Positions 48,023 through 58,478 of a DNA stretch of 64,000 nucleotides are shown piece by piece (positions within the stretch are counted from its first letter, which is position 1; each line of letters starts with the position of its first letter). Where the stretch lies: positions 62,001-126,000 of the forward strand of contig NZ_AZGF01000001.1 of NCBI RefSeq assembly GCF_001434475.1, given 5' to 3'. The notes beneath the pieces were generated by a model that made no database searches, was not told the origin of the DNA, and saw only the letters and a program-made list of their open reading frames with translations. The DNA is from Paucilactobacillus suebicus DSM 5007 = KCTC 3549. Its GTDB lineage: Bacteria; Bacillota; Bacilli; Lactobacillales; Lactobacillaceae. The translations under genes and the position numbers were made by a program.

Positions 48023-49285
48023 TTACAAATGTTCAGCAATGTATTCACCAAAACCACTAGTACTCAGCACATCGGCTTCAGAACTCGTTGCAAAATCTTC
48101 TGTCACATGTTTATTCTCGATTGCATTCCTAATTGATGACCTAATCAAATTTGCAACTTCTGGCCATCCCAAATAATCAAACATCATTGTTCCAGAGAGA
48201 ATAATGGACGTTGGGTTAAGTTTATTTTGACCAGCAAACTGTGGTGCCGTTCCATGTGTTGCTTCAAAAATGGCATGACCGGTTTGATAATTAATATTAC
48301 CACCTGGGGCAATACCAATACCTCCAACCTGTGCGGCTAAAGCATCTGAAATATAATCACCATTCAGGTTCATCGTAGCGACTACTTCAAAATGCTCAGG
48401 AAACAATAACGCCTGCTGAAAAAAGTTATCGGTAATTACATCATTAATAATTATCTTACCGTTACGTTTAGCTTCATTCAGAGCCTTATCTGCTGCTTCA
48501 TTACCTTCAGCAGATTTAATTTTGTCATATTCTGGCATTGTAAAAATCTGATCTGCATATTCCTCTTGAGCTAATTCATATCCCCATTTTTTGAACCCGC
48601 CTTCGGTTTTTTTCATGATGTTACCCTTATGAACTAGTGTTAAAGTATGGCGATCATTTGCTAGCGCATATTCTAGTGCCGCTTTCACCAATCTCTTCGA
48701 TCCTTCACTAGACACCGGTTTAACTGCAAAAGCTGCTGTATCTGGAAAACGAACTTTTTCCAGCTGTCCTTGCGTAGCTAATAATTTTTTTATCTCATCT
48801 GCTTCGTTACTACCAATATCTGCCTCGATACCCGCATAAATATCTTCCGTATTTTCTCTAAAAACATCAATATTAACTCGTTCCGGATGTGTTACAGGTG
48901 ACGGTGTACCCGGATAGTAGGTCACTGGACGAAAACATGCGTATAAATCCAATTTTTGTCTCAACGTTACGTTAATTGAACGGTGGCCCTGGCCAATTGG
49001 GGTTGTTAGTGGTCCCTTAATCGCTACCAGATTATCACGTAATGCTTGTAGTGTCTCATCAGGTAGCCATTGGCCAGTCTGTTCAAATGCGGCCTCCCCT
49101 GCCATCAGAGGTATCCACTCAACTTTACGCGTACCCTGGTATGCTTTTTTTACGGCAGCATCAAAAACTATTTGGGCTGCATGCCATATTTCTGGTCCTA
49201 TTCCATCACCTTCGATGAATGGAATCGTTGGATGATCACTTGTCTTTACTATCCCGTTCACTATCTGAATGCTTTTTTTGCTCAT
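48023..49285 (-). CDS. icd: isocitrate dehydrogenase, probably NAD-dependent
   Basis: A 420-residue enzyme oxidising isocitrate to 2-oxoglutarate. The substrate site GHRSINVTLRQKLDLYACFRPV has the Ser equivalent to E. coli Ser113. The E. coli NADP contacts Lys344/Tyr345/Tyr391/Arg395 are replaced: HGTAPQFAG (Gln, Phe) and TEDFAT (Glu, Thr). Loss of these contacts, with an acidic residue, points to NAD. ATG 49285 has AAAGGAGAG upstream; it lies inside the 3' end of gltA. Confidence 0.93.
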   Translation of the reverse strand: MSKKSIQIVNGIVKTSDHPTIPFIEGDGIGPEIWHAAQIVFDAAVKKAYQGTRKVEWIPLMAGEAAFEQTGQWLPDETLQALRDNLVAIKGPLTTPIGQGHRSINVTLRQKLDLYACFRPVTYYPGTPSPVTHPERVNIDVFRENTEDIYAGIEADIGSNEADEIKKLLATQGQLEKVRFPDTAAFAVKPVSSEGSKRLVKAALEYALANDRHTLTLVHKGNIMKKTEGGFKKWGYELAQEEYADQIFTMPEYDKIKSAEGNEAADKALNEAKRNGKIIINDVITDNFFQQALLFPEHFEVVATMNLNGDYISDALAAQVGGIGIAPGGNINYQTGHAIFEATHGTAPQFAGQNKLNPTSIILSGTMMFDYLGWPEVANLIRSSIRNAIENKHVTEDFATSSEADVLSTSGFGEYIAEHL

Positions 49286-50387
49286 TTTCCTGACTCTCCT
49301 TTTCGTATCCCGGATAATGACGGTTAATTGGGCCAACATATTCTGACGACGGCCTAATCAAACAACCATCCGCCTGTTGCTCCATAATATGTGCAAGCCA
49401 ACCTGCTGTTCTGCACGCCGCAAACATGGTTGTAAAAGTTGATTTATCCAACCCTAGGCAGTGATAAATAAGAGCGGTGTAATAATCGACATTAGGGTGG
49501 AGATGTGTTTTTTCAAACATATAATCTCTAATTTGCTCTTGTAAGTTGAAATATACTGAATTATTTGTGTTTTCTGCAATTTGTTCAGCAATACCACGTA
49601 AAATTTTTGCGCGAGGATCCCCGTCTTTATAAATTCGATGACCAAATCCCATGATTTTTTTCCCAGCGGCCATTCTTTCATTAACGTAATCAATTGGCTT
49701 TTGCCCGGTAGTTCTAATATCTTCCAGCATCTTAAATACCTGCTCATTAGCGCCACCATGAAGTGGTCCTTTTAACGCACATACAGCCGCTGTGAGGCAA
49801 GAATAATAATCTGCTTGAGTCGATGCGACCACCCGCGCCGTAAAAGTTGACGCATTAAATTCATGATCCGCATGCAATACCATGACGGTGTTGAACATTT
49901 TTACTTGCTGTGAAGTCGGGCAACGTCCTGTAAACAAATACATAAAGTTCTCAACCACACCCCACTGAGGATTAACTTTCATTAACTCTTGGTTATCCCT
50001 CAGTCGAATAATTGCGGCAATCGCCGTCAACATCTTTGATAAAATTCGTAACGGTTCATCGCGCTTAGGATTATTGTGTGTCGTCCCAAGTAATGAAACC
50101 GTCGTCCTTAAGATACTCATTGGGTGTTGTGGTTCCAGGGCAATGTATTTCATCAATCTGATTGTTTCATCTGGTAGAACCATATCAGATACCATTTGCT
50201 TGCGCACTTCCGTTAACTGCGTTTCCGTCGGTAATTTTTTGTGCCAGAGCAAGTAAACAACCTCTTCGTAAGGTGCTTGACTTAACTCCTGAATTGGATA
50301 TCCAGCATAGGTCAAAATTGCGTCTTTGGTTGAACTAATTTTTGTTTCTGAAATAACAACTCCAGCTAATCCTTCCGGTAATTTCAT
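49236..50387 (-). CDS. gltA: citrate synthase
   Basis: A 383-residue citrate synthase of the short bacterial type, condensing acetyl-CoA and oxaloacetate. Catalytic segments LHGGANEQ (His), GFGHRIYKDGDPRA (His) and VDYYTALIYHCLGL (Asp) are present. The C-terminus has a charged tail (GYEKESQENEQKKH and on) beyond the usual end, which overlaps icd by 50 bases. ATG 50387 follows AGGGGGCG and lies 16 bases after the acn stop. Confidence 0.95.
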   Translation of the reverse strand: MKLPEGLAGVVISETKISSTKDAILTYAGYPIQELSQAPYEEVVYLLWHKKLPTETQLTEVRKQMVSDMVLPDETIRLMKYIALEPQHPMSILRTTVSLLGTTHNNPKRDEPLRILSKMLTAIAAIIRLRDNQELMKVNPQWGVVENFMYLFTGRCPTSQQVKMFNTVMVLHADHEFNASTFTARVVASTQADYYSCLTAAVCALKGPLHGGANEQVFKMLEDIRTTGQKPIDYVNERMAAGKKIMGFGHRIYKDGDPRAKILRGIAEQIAENTNNSVYFNLQEQIRDYMFEKTHLHPNVDYYTALIYHCLGLDKSTFTTMFAACRTAGWLAHIMEQQADGCLIRPSSEYVGPINRHYPGYEKESQENEQKKHSDSERDSKDK

Positions 50388-50403
50388 TTTGTCGCCCCCT
50401 GAC

Positions 50404-53031
50404 TCAGTCCTTTTGCTCATTAATTTTATCCTGGACAATCAACGGCAAAATCCCATCATGTTCATAGTATGTCCAATCAATTGGCGTATCGAATCTAACT
50501 CTAGTATCAAACTTAGTCGTTTTACCACCCTTTGAGGCTGTTACGTGGGCGATTTGTCCGTCTAATTCAATCGAAAATATCTCTGTCCCATCCAGCCCCA
50601 ATTTTTCTGCAGTTTCTCCATCTTGGTATTCCAACGGAATCACGCCCATCATTGCCAAATTAGAACGATGAATTCTTTCGAAGCTTTCAGCAATAATTGC
50701 CTTAACCCCCAGCAGTTTAACTCCTTTAGCGGCCCAATCTCGAGACGAACCCATGCCATAGTCTTTACCCGCCAAAATTACTAATGGTGTCTTATCTTCA
50801 AGATACTTACGAGATGCATCAAAAATAGTCGTCTGTTCACCCGTTGGTAAGTATGTGGTAAAACCGCCAACTGTCCCCGGAGCCAACTGATTTTTTAGCC
50901 TAATATTAGCTAATGTCCCACGCATCATTACCTCGTGATTTCCACGTCGTGAACCATAAGAATTAAAATCACGAATACCGATTCCTTTGCTAATTAGGTA
51001 ACGACCTGCTGGTGTTTTAGAACCAATGAACCCTGCTGGCGAAATATGATCCGTCGTAATTGAATTACCAACTTTTGCTAATGCTCGCATGCCATCAATA
51101 CGACCAGGTTGATTCCCATCGCCATTAAAAAATGGTGGTGAAGCAATGTACGTTGATTCGCCATCCCACTGGTATGTGGCAGACGTTGGAGCTTCAAGAG
51201 CATTCCAAGTTTCATTTTGCTTAAAAATTGATTGGTAATTTTCAGAAAATTGTTTTGGTGATAAATACTTATTCGTCAACTCAGCAATCACATCATCTGA
51301 CGGCCATAAGTCTCGCATGTACACTGGGTTTCCATTTTTATCATTTCCAATTGGCTGTGTAGTTAAATCAATATCACAGGTTCCAGCTAATGCGTAAATA
51401 ACAACTAGTGGTGGCGAAGCCAAGTAGGTATCTTTAACAAGTGGATTAACTCGACCTTCAAAGTTGCGATTACCACTTTCTACGGCTGCAATCGGATATG
51501 GATCATTACTCAAACGTGTCTGCAGATCCTCTAGTAGTTGGCCAGAATTACCAATACAGGTTGTACAACCATACCCAACCAAATTAAATCCAATTTGATC
51601 CAAATATGTCTGAAGCCCCGCAGCTTTTAAATACTCGACTACCACTCTAGAACCAGGTGCAAATGAAGTTTTAACGTAGTTAGGTATTTTCAATCCTAAT
51701 TCAACCGCTTTTTTGGCAATTAAACCGGCGGACAAAAGCACCTGCGGATTTGAAGTATTAGTACAACTCGTAATTGCAGCAATTCCCAAAGATCCAGGCC
51801 TAAGTTCAAACTTTTTATCATTAACTTCCACCGGATAAGCAGGTAGTTCACGCCTATCATCAAACTGCTGTGGCATCTGTGCTAGCTTAACCAAGTCTTG
51901 AGGCCGATTAGGCCCAGCAACACTACTTTCAACTGTTTCTAAATCTAGTGACTCATCTTCACTGTAATGACGAGTTTCATTATCGTTATAATATAAATGA
52001 TTAGTCTGCGCATATTTAATTACCAAATCGATCAGATCAGATGGTCGATCCGTTAATTTAAGATAGTCAATCGTTTGATCATCGATTGGAAAGAACCCAC
52101 AAGTAGCTCCATATTCGGGCGCCATATTAGCAATTGTCGCTCTGTAGGCTAACGGTAGGTTTTTTAGTCCTGGACCATAGAACTCAACAAATTTCCCCAC
52201 AACTTGGTGTTTCCTGAGTAAGTTAGTTAGTGTTAACGCCAAATCAGTAGCAGTTACACCCGCTCCTAATTTTCCAGTCAATTTAACGCCAACAACCTTC
52301 GGTATCTGCATAAATGAAGTTTCTCCAAGCATGCTAGCTTCGGCTTCAATACCTCCAACACCCCATCCGAGTACACCTAGGCCATTGATCATGGTTGTAT
52401 GGGAGTCGGTTCCCACCAATGTATCTGGAAATACTTCTGTTGTTCCATCATCTGCCCTCTTTTGCATGACAACGGTTGCCAACCGTTCCAAATTAACTTG
52501 ATGAATAATCCCTGTGTCTGGAGGAATAACTGTTAAGTTGTCAAAACTATTTTGAGCCCATTTCAAAAATGTGTACCGTTCATTATTTCGTTCAAATTCC
52601 TTTTTTACGTTAAACGCAAATGCCGTTTCATCGCCTGAACGATCTACCTGTACTGAATGGTCGATCACCAAGTGTACTGGCACCTCTGGATTGATTGCCT
52701 GTACATCGCCGCCCTGTTTCGCAACGGCATCGCGCATTGCAGCTAAGTCAACCAACGCCGGAACTCCGGTAAAATCCTGTAAAATCACTCGCTCTGGCTT
52801 GTAAGCAACATCCATTGTGTGATGCTGGTCCCAATCAACTAATGCATCAAGTTCTTTTCCTTGAGTTTGACCATGATTGGCACGGCGAACTGCCGCCTCC
52901 AATAAAATTCTAATCGTGTATGGTAACTCGTTAACTACTTGATTATGAGCTGTCAAAAATCCGTCAATATCAGCATAATGATATGTTCGATTGTTTGACT
53001 TAAAACTCTTTTCAAATTTCGTATTTGTCAA
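50404..53031 (-). CDS. acnA: aconitate hydratase
   Basis: An 875-residue aconitase A/IRP-type enzyme isomerising citrate to isocitrate. The three Fe-S cysteines are in AITSCTNTSNP and GYGCTTCIGNSG, and the swivelling C-terminal domain has AGKDYGMGSSRDWAAKG. The start is TTG 53031, preceded by AAGGATGGTG. It is the first gene of acn-gltA-icd. Most lactobacilli lack these genes. Confidence 0.96.
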   Translation of the reverse strand: MTNTKFEKSFKSNNRTYHYADIDGFLTAHNQVVNELPYTIRILLEAAVRRANHGQTQGKELDALVDWDQHHTMDVAYKPERVILQDFTGVPALVDLAAMRDAVAKQGGDVQAINPEVPVHLVIDHSVQVDRSGDETAFAFNVKKEFERNNERYTFLKWAQNSFDNLTVIPPDTGIIHQVNLERLATVVMQKRADDGTTEVFPDTLVGTDSHTTMINGLGVLGWGVGGIEAEASMLGETSFMQIPKVVGVKLTGKLGAGVTATDLALTLTNLLRKHQVVGKFVEFYGPGLKNLPLAYRATIANMAPEYGATCGFFPIDDQTIDYLKLTDRPSDLIDLVIKYAQTNHLYYNDNETRHYSEDESLDLETVESSVAGPNRPQDLVKLAQMPQQFDDRRELPAYPVEVNDKKFELRPGSLGIAAITSCTNTSNPQVLLSAGLIAKKAVELGLKIPNYVKTSFAPGSRVVVEYLKAAGLQTYLDQIGFNLVGYGCTTCIGNSGQLLEDLQTRLSNDPYPIAAVESGNRNFEGRVNPLVKDTYLASPPLVVIYALAGTCDIDLTTQPIGNDKNGNPVYMRDLWPSDDVIAELTNKYLSPKQFSENYQSIFKQNETWNALEAPTSATYQWDGESTYIASPPFFNGDGNQPGRIDGMRALAKVGNSITTDHISPAGFIGSKTPAGRYLISKGIGIRDFNSYGSRRGNHEVMMRGTLANIRLKNQLAPGTVGGFTTYLPTGEQTTIFDASRKYLEDKTPLVILAGKDYGMGSSRDWAAKGVKLLGVKAIIAESFERIHRSNLAMMGVIPLEYQDGETAEKLGLDGTEIFSIELDGQIAHVTASKGGKTTKFDTRVRFDTPIDWTYYEHDGILPLIVQDKINEQKD

Positions 53032-53140
53032 CTATTTCACCATCCTTAACTTCAAATGTTTGTCAATTAATTGTTTTTCTAATTTTATTCTCATTTAAAT
53101 GACATACATTCAATCTAAAACAACTCAATGATGGCGTCAA
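53032..53140 (-). promoter_or_regulatory. promoter and leader of acn-gltA-icd
   Basis: Minus strand TTGACG (53135-53140), 17 bases, TAGATT (53112-53117), about 80 bases before the start codon. The rest of the 310-base gap up to the pgi terminator (53141-53289) is very AT-rich, with no gene or further structure seen. Confidence 0.5.
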
Positions 53141-53289
53141 GTAAGCCCTTTTTTCTTGTTTAAAATCATTCTAATTAAAATTTAATAATGATTTGAATTT
53201 ACAAACTTTTATTAAGTATTTTTATGTATAACGTTAAATTATTAATGATTTCAATGTTTTAAATAAATTTATTTTTTTATTTTATTGGT

Positions 53290-53331
53290 AATAAAAAAAG
53301 GTTAAACATCAAGTCGATGTCTAACCCTTAG
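53290..53331 (-). terminator. terminator of pgi
   Basis: Minus strand GGTTAGACATC pairs with GATGTTTAACC (one G-U), followed by seven T. Confidence 0.9.
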
Positions 53332-53342
53332 TTATTTTGACT

Positions 53343-54689
53343 TTATAATCGTGACCTTAAATCGTCACCGATTTTTTCAAATCCTGGTTTACCAAGTAAT
53401 CCAAACATATTAGTCTTATATGCTTCAACGCCAGGCTGATTAAACGGATTAATACCATTTAAGTACCCTGAAATACCAATTGCTACTTCAAAGAAATAAA
53501 TTAAGTACCCTAACGTAAATTCGTTTTGTTCTGGAATATTAACTGTCATTACAGGTACACCACCGTCCACGTGTGCAAGAACAACAGCTTGATAAGCCTT
53601 TGTGTTAACGTAATCCATTGACTTACCTTCCAGATAACCAAGACCATCAAGATCTGTATCTTCTTTAGGAATCTCGACATCATGATTTGGTTTGCCAACT
53701 TTAACAACAGTTTCCATCAAGGTTCTTTGGCCTTCTTGGATGTATTGACCTAATGAATGCAGGTCAGTAGAAAAGTTAGCTGATGAAGGATAGATACCCT
53801 TTTGATCCTTACCTTCAGATTCCCCCGCTAGCTGTTTCCACCATTCGGCAAACATCGTCATGGTTGGTTCGTAGTTTTCAAGTAATTCGGTAGTGTAGCC
53901 CTTACGATACAAAATATTACGGTAGGCTGCATATTGATAAGCTTCATTCTTAGTCAAGTCAGCATCACTGTAATCACCCTCGGCAGCCCGCGCGCCAGCC
54001 ATTAATTGGTCAATATCGGCACCAGCGGCGGCGATGGGTAACAATCCAACGGCGGTTAGCACTGAATAACGACCACCAACGCCATCTGGAATGACAAATG
54101 ATTCATATCCTTCAGCATCGGCTTCAGTCTTTAAAGCACCTTTTTGACGATCAGTCGTAGCATAAATCCGACTGTTGGCACCTTTTTCACCATACTTTTT
54201 GATCAATAGTTCCTTAAAGATTCGGAATGCGATCGATGGTTCAGTTGTTGTTCCTGACTTAGAGATAACGTTGACTGAAAAGTCACGGTCTCCAATTAAT
54301 TGAATTAAATCGTGAACGTATGAAGAACTCAGCGAATTACCAGCAAATAAAATTTGTGGTGACTTACGGTCCTCGTCACGCTGTGCTTGATAGAAGGCAC
54401 CATTTAAGAAATCAATAGCAGCCCGTGCGCCCAAGTAAGAACCGCCAATTCCAATCACAACTAGTACCTTGGAATCAGACTGAATTTTAGCAGCTGCTTT
54501 TTGAATTCGTGCAAATTCGTCCTTATCATAGTCAGTTGGTAGATGAAGCCAGTCAATGTAATCAGCCCCTGCTCCCGTACCTTTGCGTAGTTCATCATCG
54601 GCTGCACTAACCATGGCCTGGAGTTCGCCAAGTTCATTGTCGTGAACGAATGTCTTTAAACTGCTAGTATCAAATGAAATATGTGCCAT
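53343..54689 (-). CDS. pgi: glucose-6-phosphate isomerase
   Basis: A 448-residue glycolytic isomerase of the Gram-positive type. Sugar-phosphate-binding motifs [11 protein letters not shown] and [17 protein letters not shown] (about residues 135-151), the catalytic Glu in LGQYIQEG and the C-terminal active-site lysine in [12 protein letters not shown] are present. AAAGAGG precedes the ATG. It is monocistronic with its own terminator. Confidence 0.97.
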   Translation of the reverse strand: MAHISFDTSSLKTFVHDNELGELQAMVSAADDELRKGTGAGADYIDWLHLPTDYDKDEFARIQKAAAKIQSDSKVLVVIGIGGSYLGARAAIDFLNGAFYQAQRDEDRKSPQILFAGNSLSSSYVHDLIQLIGDRDFSVNVISKSGTTTEPSIAFRIFKELLIKKYGEKGANSRIYATTDRQKGALKTEADAEGYESFVIPDGVGGRYSVLTAVGLLPIAAAGADIDQLMAGARAAEGDYSDADLTKNEAYQYAAYRNILYRKGYTTELLENYEPTMTMFAEWWKQLAGESEGKDQKGIYPSSANFSTDLHSLGQYIQEGQRTLMETVVKVGKPNHDVEIPKEDTDLDGLGYLEGKSMDYVNTKAYQAVVLAHVDGGVPVMTVNIPEQNEFTLGYLIYFFEVAIGISGYLNGINPFNQPGVEAYKTNMFGLLGKPGFEKIGDDLRSRL

Positions 54690-54803
54690 CCATAAAACCT
54701 CTTTCTATTCTAATTAATTGGTATAGATAATATTATCGAAGCAATTTATTCCTTACAAACTAATATTCTACCCCGTTAGTGGCGCTTTCACAACCATAAA
54801 TCA

Positions 54804-54846
54804 ATAAAAAAAGAAATAATTGGTCTATATTAAACCAACTATTCCT
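54804..54846 (-). terminator. terminator of the two-component operon
   Basis: Minus strand GGAATAGTTGGT pairs with ACCAATTATTTC, followed by seven T; it overlaps the last codons of the kinase. Confidence 0.75.
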
Positions 54847-56362
54847 TTTCTGCATCATTGATCGACTGGTGCTTTGCATGTTCACGATCTGGGAAGAATA
54901 CTGTAAACGTTGTGCCCTTACCGTAGTCACTTTCAACATTAATAGTCCCTCCATGCAGATCAATCAATTGATGAACAATTGCTAGCCCAAGCCCAGATTC
55001 ACCGTACTTAGTATTCATTCGTGAACGATCTGCTTTGTAGAATCGTTCCCAAATGTTTTTAACCTGTTCTTCAGTCATACCAATCCCGGTATCACTAACC
55101 TTAAATTCACTACCGTCATCAACTTGTCGGCCAGAAACCGTAATTGTGCCATTTTCAGTAAATTGAATAGCATTTTGAATGATGTTAAACAAGATTTGAA
55201 CAAATCGGTCGTAATCCGCATATGTCATCACCGTTTCCGGAGTTTCAATCTTAATTTCATCATTTTGAGTAGCAGCCTTTTTACCAAGCTGAGTCGTCAG
55301 ATTGTGCAACACATCTGCAGAATTAAACACCTTACGCGACATCGAAATTTGATTAGTTCTAATTTTTTCATAATCTAAATTATCGTTAACCAAACGAATT
55401 AAACGTTTAGTATCATTTTGCATCAGTTTGATACTATTTGCCTTATCCTCTTCAGGAATTGCATCATAGGCTAATCCTTCTAGCAATCCATTAATAGTCG
55501 TCAATGGTGTTCTCATTTCATGAGCCGCATCTGCCATAAATTGCCGACGACGATTTTCTTGTCTTTTGATTTCTTCTTGGGACGCCTGTAGTGAATCAGC
55601 CATTTTGTTAAAGTCTTCTGACAGATCACTAAGCTCATCATGACTTTTAACTTCCAAATTAACATCATAATTACCCTGAGCAATTTGGTGAGTAGCCAGT
55701 CTCATCTTATCAATTCTTCTCGTTGTCGACCTTGCTAGCATATAGCTAAGCAGCAAAGCAACCAACGATGACACGACAAACGCAATCCACAAATTTTCTC
55801 GAATTTGGGCCATATTACCCTGAATATCCGAAACGAAAGAACCAATGGAAACAACTGCAATCAGCTTTCCTTTGTAGAAGTAAGGCCTGATAACGTCAGT
55901 CATTAACGGTCTATCAGTGCTCTTAGTAGTATCTTTATTATTCTTCTTACTACCAGAACTCATATTCTTTGCGTTTGGTCGAGCAGGACGATCCATCATT
56001 TTATGGAGCGTCTCACCGGCCTTCAATTTCTTCCAGTCAGACTTAGTCAGCACAGCAGTGTACGTCGAGCTTGAGTAAGTAATCTTCTTTTTGGAATTAT
56101 ATATTGTAAAATGGACATTTTGCCTTTGCAGCAACTGAGCGTTGTTTTGAAGTGGCATGGTTGTTAGCCCTTCAAACTGCTGTGTTGATGTATCATATCG
56201 CATGGAGTCTTCAATCAGACTATCCGAATAATTTTGCAATTGCTTCCATTCATTCGTGTAGAGCATCCGATTGGTAACATTAATGAACATGATCCCAACA
56301 ATTACAATTAACGTCAGAATAACCGCAAAAAAGCCCAGCATCTGCCGATAAATTAATTTCAT
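54839..56362 (-). CDS. sensor histidine kinase
   Basis: A 507-residue membrane kinase. TM1 (about 9-28), an extracytoplasmic domain of about 160 residues with a Lys/Ser/Asn-rich stretch (RPNAKNMSSGSKKNNKDTTK), TM2 (190-210), HAMP (about 211-262), HisKA with phospho-acceptor His281 in AAHEMRTPL, then HATPase with NIIQNAIQFTENG, DTGIGM and GLGLAIV. Its start overlaps the response regulator by four bases. The signal cannot be read from sequence; the extracytoplasmic domain is not a family I recognise. Confidence 0.93.
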   Translation of the reverse strand: MKLIYRQMLGFFAVILTLIVIVGIMFINVTNRMLYTNEWKQLQNYSDSLIEDSMRYDTSTQQFEGLTTMPLQNNAQLLQRQNVHFTIYNSKKKITYSSSTYTAVLTKSDWKKLKAGETLHKMMDRPARPNAKNMSSGSKKNNKDTTKSTDRPLMTDVIRPYFYKGKLIAVVSIGSFVSDIQGNMAQIRENLWIAFVVSSLVALLLSYMLARSTTRRIDKMRLATHQIAQGNYDVNLEVKSHDELSDLSEDFNKMADSLQASQEEIKRQENRRRQFMADAAHEMRTPLTTINGLLEGLAYDAIPEEDKANSIKLMQNDTKRLIRLVNDNLDYEKIRTNQISMSRKVFNSADVLHNLTTQLGKKAATQNDEIKIETPETVMTYADYDRFVQILFNIIQNAIQFTENGTITVSGRQVDDGSEFKVSDTGIGMTEEQVKNIWERFYKADRSRMNTKYGESGLGLAIVHQLIDLHGGTINVESDYGKGTTFTVFFPDREHAKHQSINDAEKE

Positions 56363-57081
56363 TTAGTCGCTCCACTGTCATCAAATTTGTAACCAACACC
56401 CCAGACGGTCTGAATAACCTGAGGACCAACTTTTTCAATCTTTTGACGCAATTTTTTTATGTGAGCATCAACAGTTCGTTCATCACCATAATATTCATAG
56501 TCCCAAACCAGTTGCAACAACTGTTCACGTGAAAATACTTGCCGTGGCTTTTGCGCTAACGTCTTTAGCAAATCAAATTCCTTGGGTGTTAAATCTTGAA
56601 CTTGTAGATCATTCAAGTAAACCTCACGAGTCTTCGTGTTCAATTTGAAATGATCAGTAATAACGTCAAATTGATTATCATCATTGCTAGGAGCCTGAGT
56701 GCCAATGGTGTTAAGTTCACTACGACGATACAATGCTTTAATACGAGCGATCAGCGTAATTGGACTAAATGGCTTTGTTACGTAGTCATCTGCCCCCATT
56801 TCAAGGCCTAATACCTGGTCACTTTCTGAATCTCGAGCAGTCAGCATAATGATCGGAACTGTTGGTGACATCTTTCTCAATTCAGCTGCAACTTGCATGC
56901 CATCCATCTTGGGCAAGTTTAAATCGAGCGTAACAATATCCCAGTCATTGACATCATCCTGGAACATCTGGACTGCCTCCTCACCATCGTAGGCAAAATG
57001 AGCGTCCCAATTTTCTTTCTTAAAAAACATCGCCATCATTTCTGACACTGACTTATTATCTTCAACCATTAATAATTTCAT
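56359..57081 (-). CDS. response regulator, OmpR family
   Basis: A 240-residue regulator with a receiver domain (acidic pair ED near residue 7-8, phosphoacceptor Asp53 in VTLDLNLPKMDG, Lys in VTKPFSP) and a winged-helix DNA-binding domain (LTPKEFDLLKTLAQKPRQVFSREQLL, YYGDERTVDAHIKKLRQKI). It precedes the kinase and probably autoregulates. GGGAGGAG lies before the ATG. Confidence 0.95.
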   Translation of the reverse strand: MKLLMVEDNKSVSEMMAMFFKKENWDAHFAYDGEEAVQMFQDDVNDWDIVTLDLNLPKMDGMQVAAELRKMSPTVPIIMLTARDSESDQVLGLEMGADDYVTKPFSPITLIARIKALYRRSELNTIGTQAPSNDDNQFDVITDHFKLNTKTREVYLNDLQVQDLTPKEFDLLKTLAQKPRQVFSREQLLQLVWDYEYYGDERTVDAHIKKLRQKIEKVGPQVIQTVWGVGYKFDDSGATK

Positions 57082-57262
57082 GAGTTAATCTCCTCCCGAA
57101 AGCGGATTATTTGTATTTAGTATACGGCTTTTAAGCTTTTTTTAATAGCTCGATTACCTTAACATTGAATAATTGTACTAAACACTTATAACGAATCATT
57201 GATCAGAATGTGAAGAAAAAATGATGATTAGCTAGAAAAAATCATAAAGACAATAGGATAAA

Positions 57263-58207
57263 TCAATTCAATGTATAGCTAATATACTCATCAATAAAGC
57301 GTTGTACCCTCTCCTTATAGCGTTCTGGATCAACCCAGAAGCTTTCTGCATGGGTTGCATCCTTAACGATCCACTTTTGCTTTGGTCCACGAGTAGCTGC
57401 AAAATTTGCATCGACCATCGCCAATGGTACATAACTATCTTTTTCTCCATGAATAAATAAAATTGGTCGATAGTTATGTTTAAGTTGGTTAATTGATGAT
57501 ACTTGTTTTAGTTGGAAACCTTGTTTCATTAAATTAATCGCACTAACTGCTGGTAAAAATGGATACTTAGGTAAATGAAAGGTCTTCTTTAACAAATAAC
57601 TCATTTCATCGTCAATGTTGGAGTACCCACAATCAGCAATAATACACCGCACTTGTTCAGGTAACTTTTCACCACTCAACATTTCCATTGTGGCACCACC
57701 CATTGAAACACCATATAACACGATTCGTGTTTCTTTACCATTGTAATCAATTAGCTTGTTAATCCAATCTTGATAATCCAATCGATCAAGCCATCCAAAA
57801 GAGATATATTTACCACTAGATTTACCATGCGCGCGATCATCCGGCATCAAAACATTGTAGCCCAACTCATGAAACATTTTGGCATAATTCGCCATGGTTT
57901 CACCGTTGCCCTTGTACCCATGTGCAATAATGACCGAATCAGTTGTTTGAATTGTAGCCGGCAGGTATGTGGCGCTCAATTTGATGTCATCGCTACTAGT
58001 GGTCACATGCCAAGTTTCAATTGGTTCAGCATTTAGCCAATTAACATAGTCATAATACTGGTCAGCATACTTTTGCTTTTCCGCAGACGTTTCCGGTACT
58101 TTATCAACTCTATTAAACGCAAAACTATACAGTTTTTCAGCAGCTCCCATGGTGCCGGCAGCCACTACTAAGGGAGCCATCAAACTCATTGCTGTCTTTT
58201 TTTTCAA
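57263..58207 (-). CDS. alpha/beta hydrolase, membrane-anchored
   Basis: A 314-residue protein with an N-terminal hydrophobic segment (about residues 8-24) that looks like an uncleaved signal anchor. Hydrolase motifs: oxyanion AHGYKGNG, nucleophile elbow GVSMGGAT, catalytic Asp in FIHGEKDSYVP and His in DATHAESF. This is the YqkD/BAAT-like group seen in lactobacilli; the substrate is unknown. TTG 58207 is chosen, eight bases after AAGGAGG; no ATG precedes the anchor with a better site. Confidence 0.85.
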   Translation of the reverse strand: MKKKTAMSLMAPLVVAAGTMGAAEKLYSFAFNRVDKVPETSAEKQKYADQYYDYVNWLNAEPIETWHVTTSSDDIKLSATYLPATIQTTDSVIIAHGYKGNGETMANYAKMFHELGYNVLMPDDRAHGKSSGKYISFGWLDRLDYQDWINKLIDYNGKETRIVLYGVSMGGATMEMLSGEKLPEQVRCIIADCGYSNIDDEMSYLLKKTFHLPKYPFLPAVSAINLMKQGFQLKQVSSINQLKHNYRPILFIHGEKDSYVPLAMVDANFAATRGPKQKWIVKDATHAESFWVDPERYKERVQRFIDEYISYTLN

Positions 58208-58399
58208 ATCAATTTCCTCCTTGCCATATGTCACTTCAATTATGCGTGTTTAATGAGCCATTTTACTATTACAATGTGGATTAGTCACTAACATCGGATA
58301 ATTATTAACGCATTTTAATCAGTTTAAGTTATGATCTAAGATCAACTAATGACCAAATCATGTCTTTTTTTAAGATAAATAAAAAAGACGCTGACTCAA

Positions 58400-58440
58400 T
58401 AAAAAAACTCTAAGCACTGTCATACCAGCTCTTAGAGTTA
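58400..58440 (-). terminator. terminator of tmRNA
   Basis: Minus strand AACTCTAAG and CTTAGAGTT arms around a 16-nt loop, followed by seven T. Confidence 0.85.
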
Positions 58441-58478
58441 CTATTCAATAATGCACAAAATCACTGAACATTATTATA

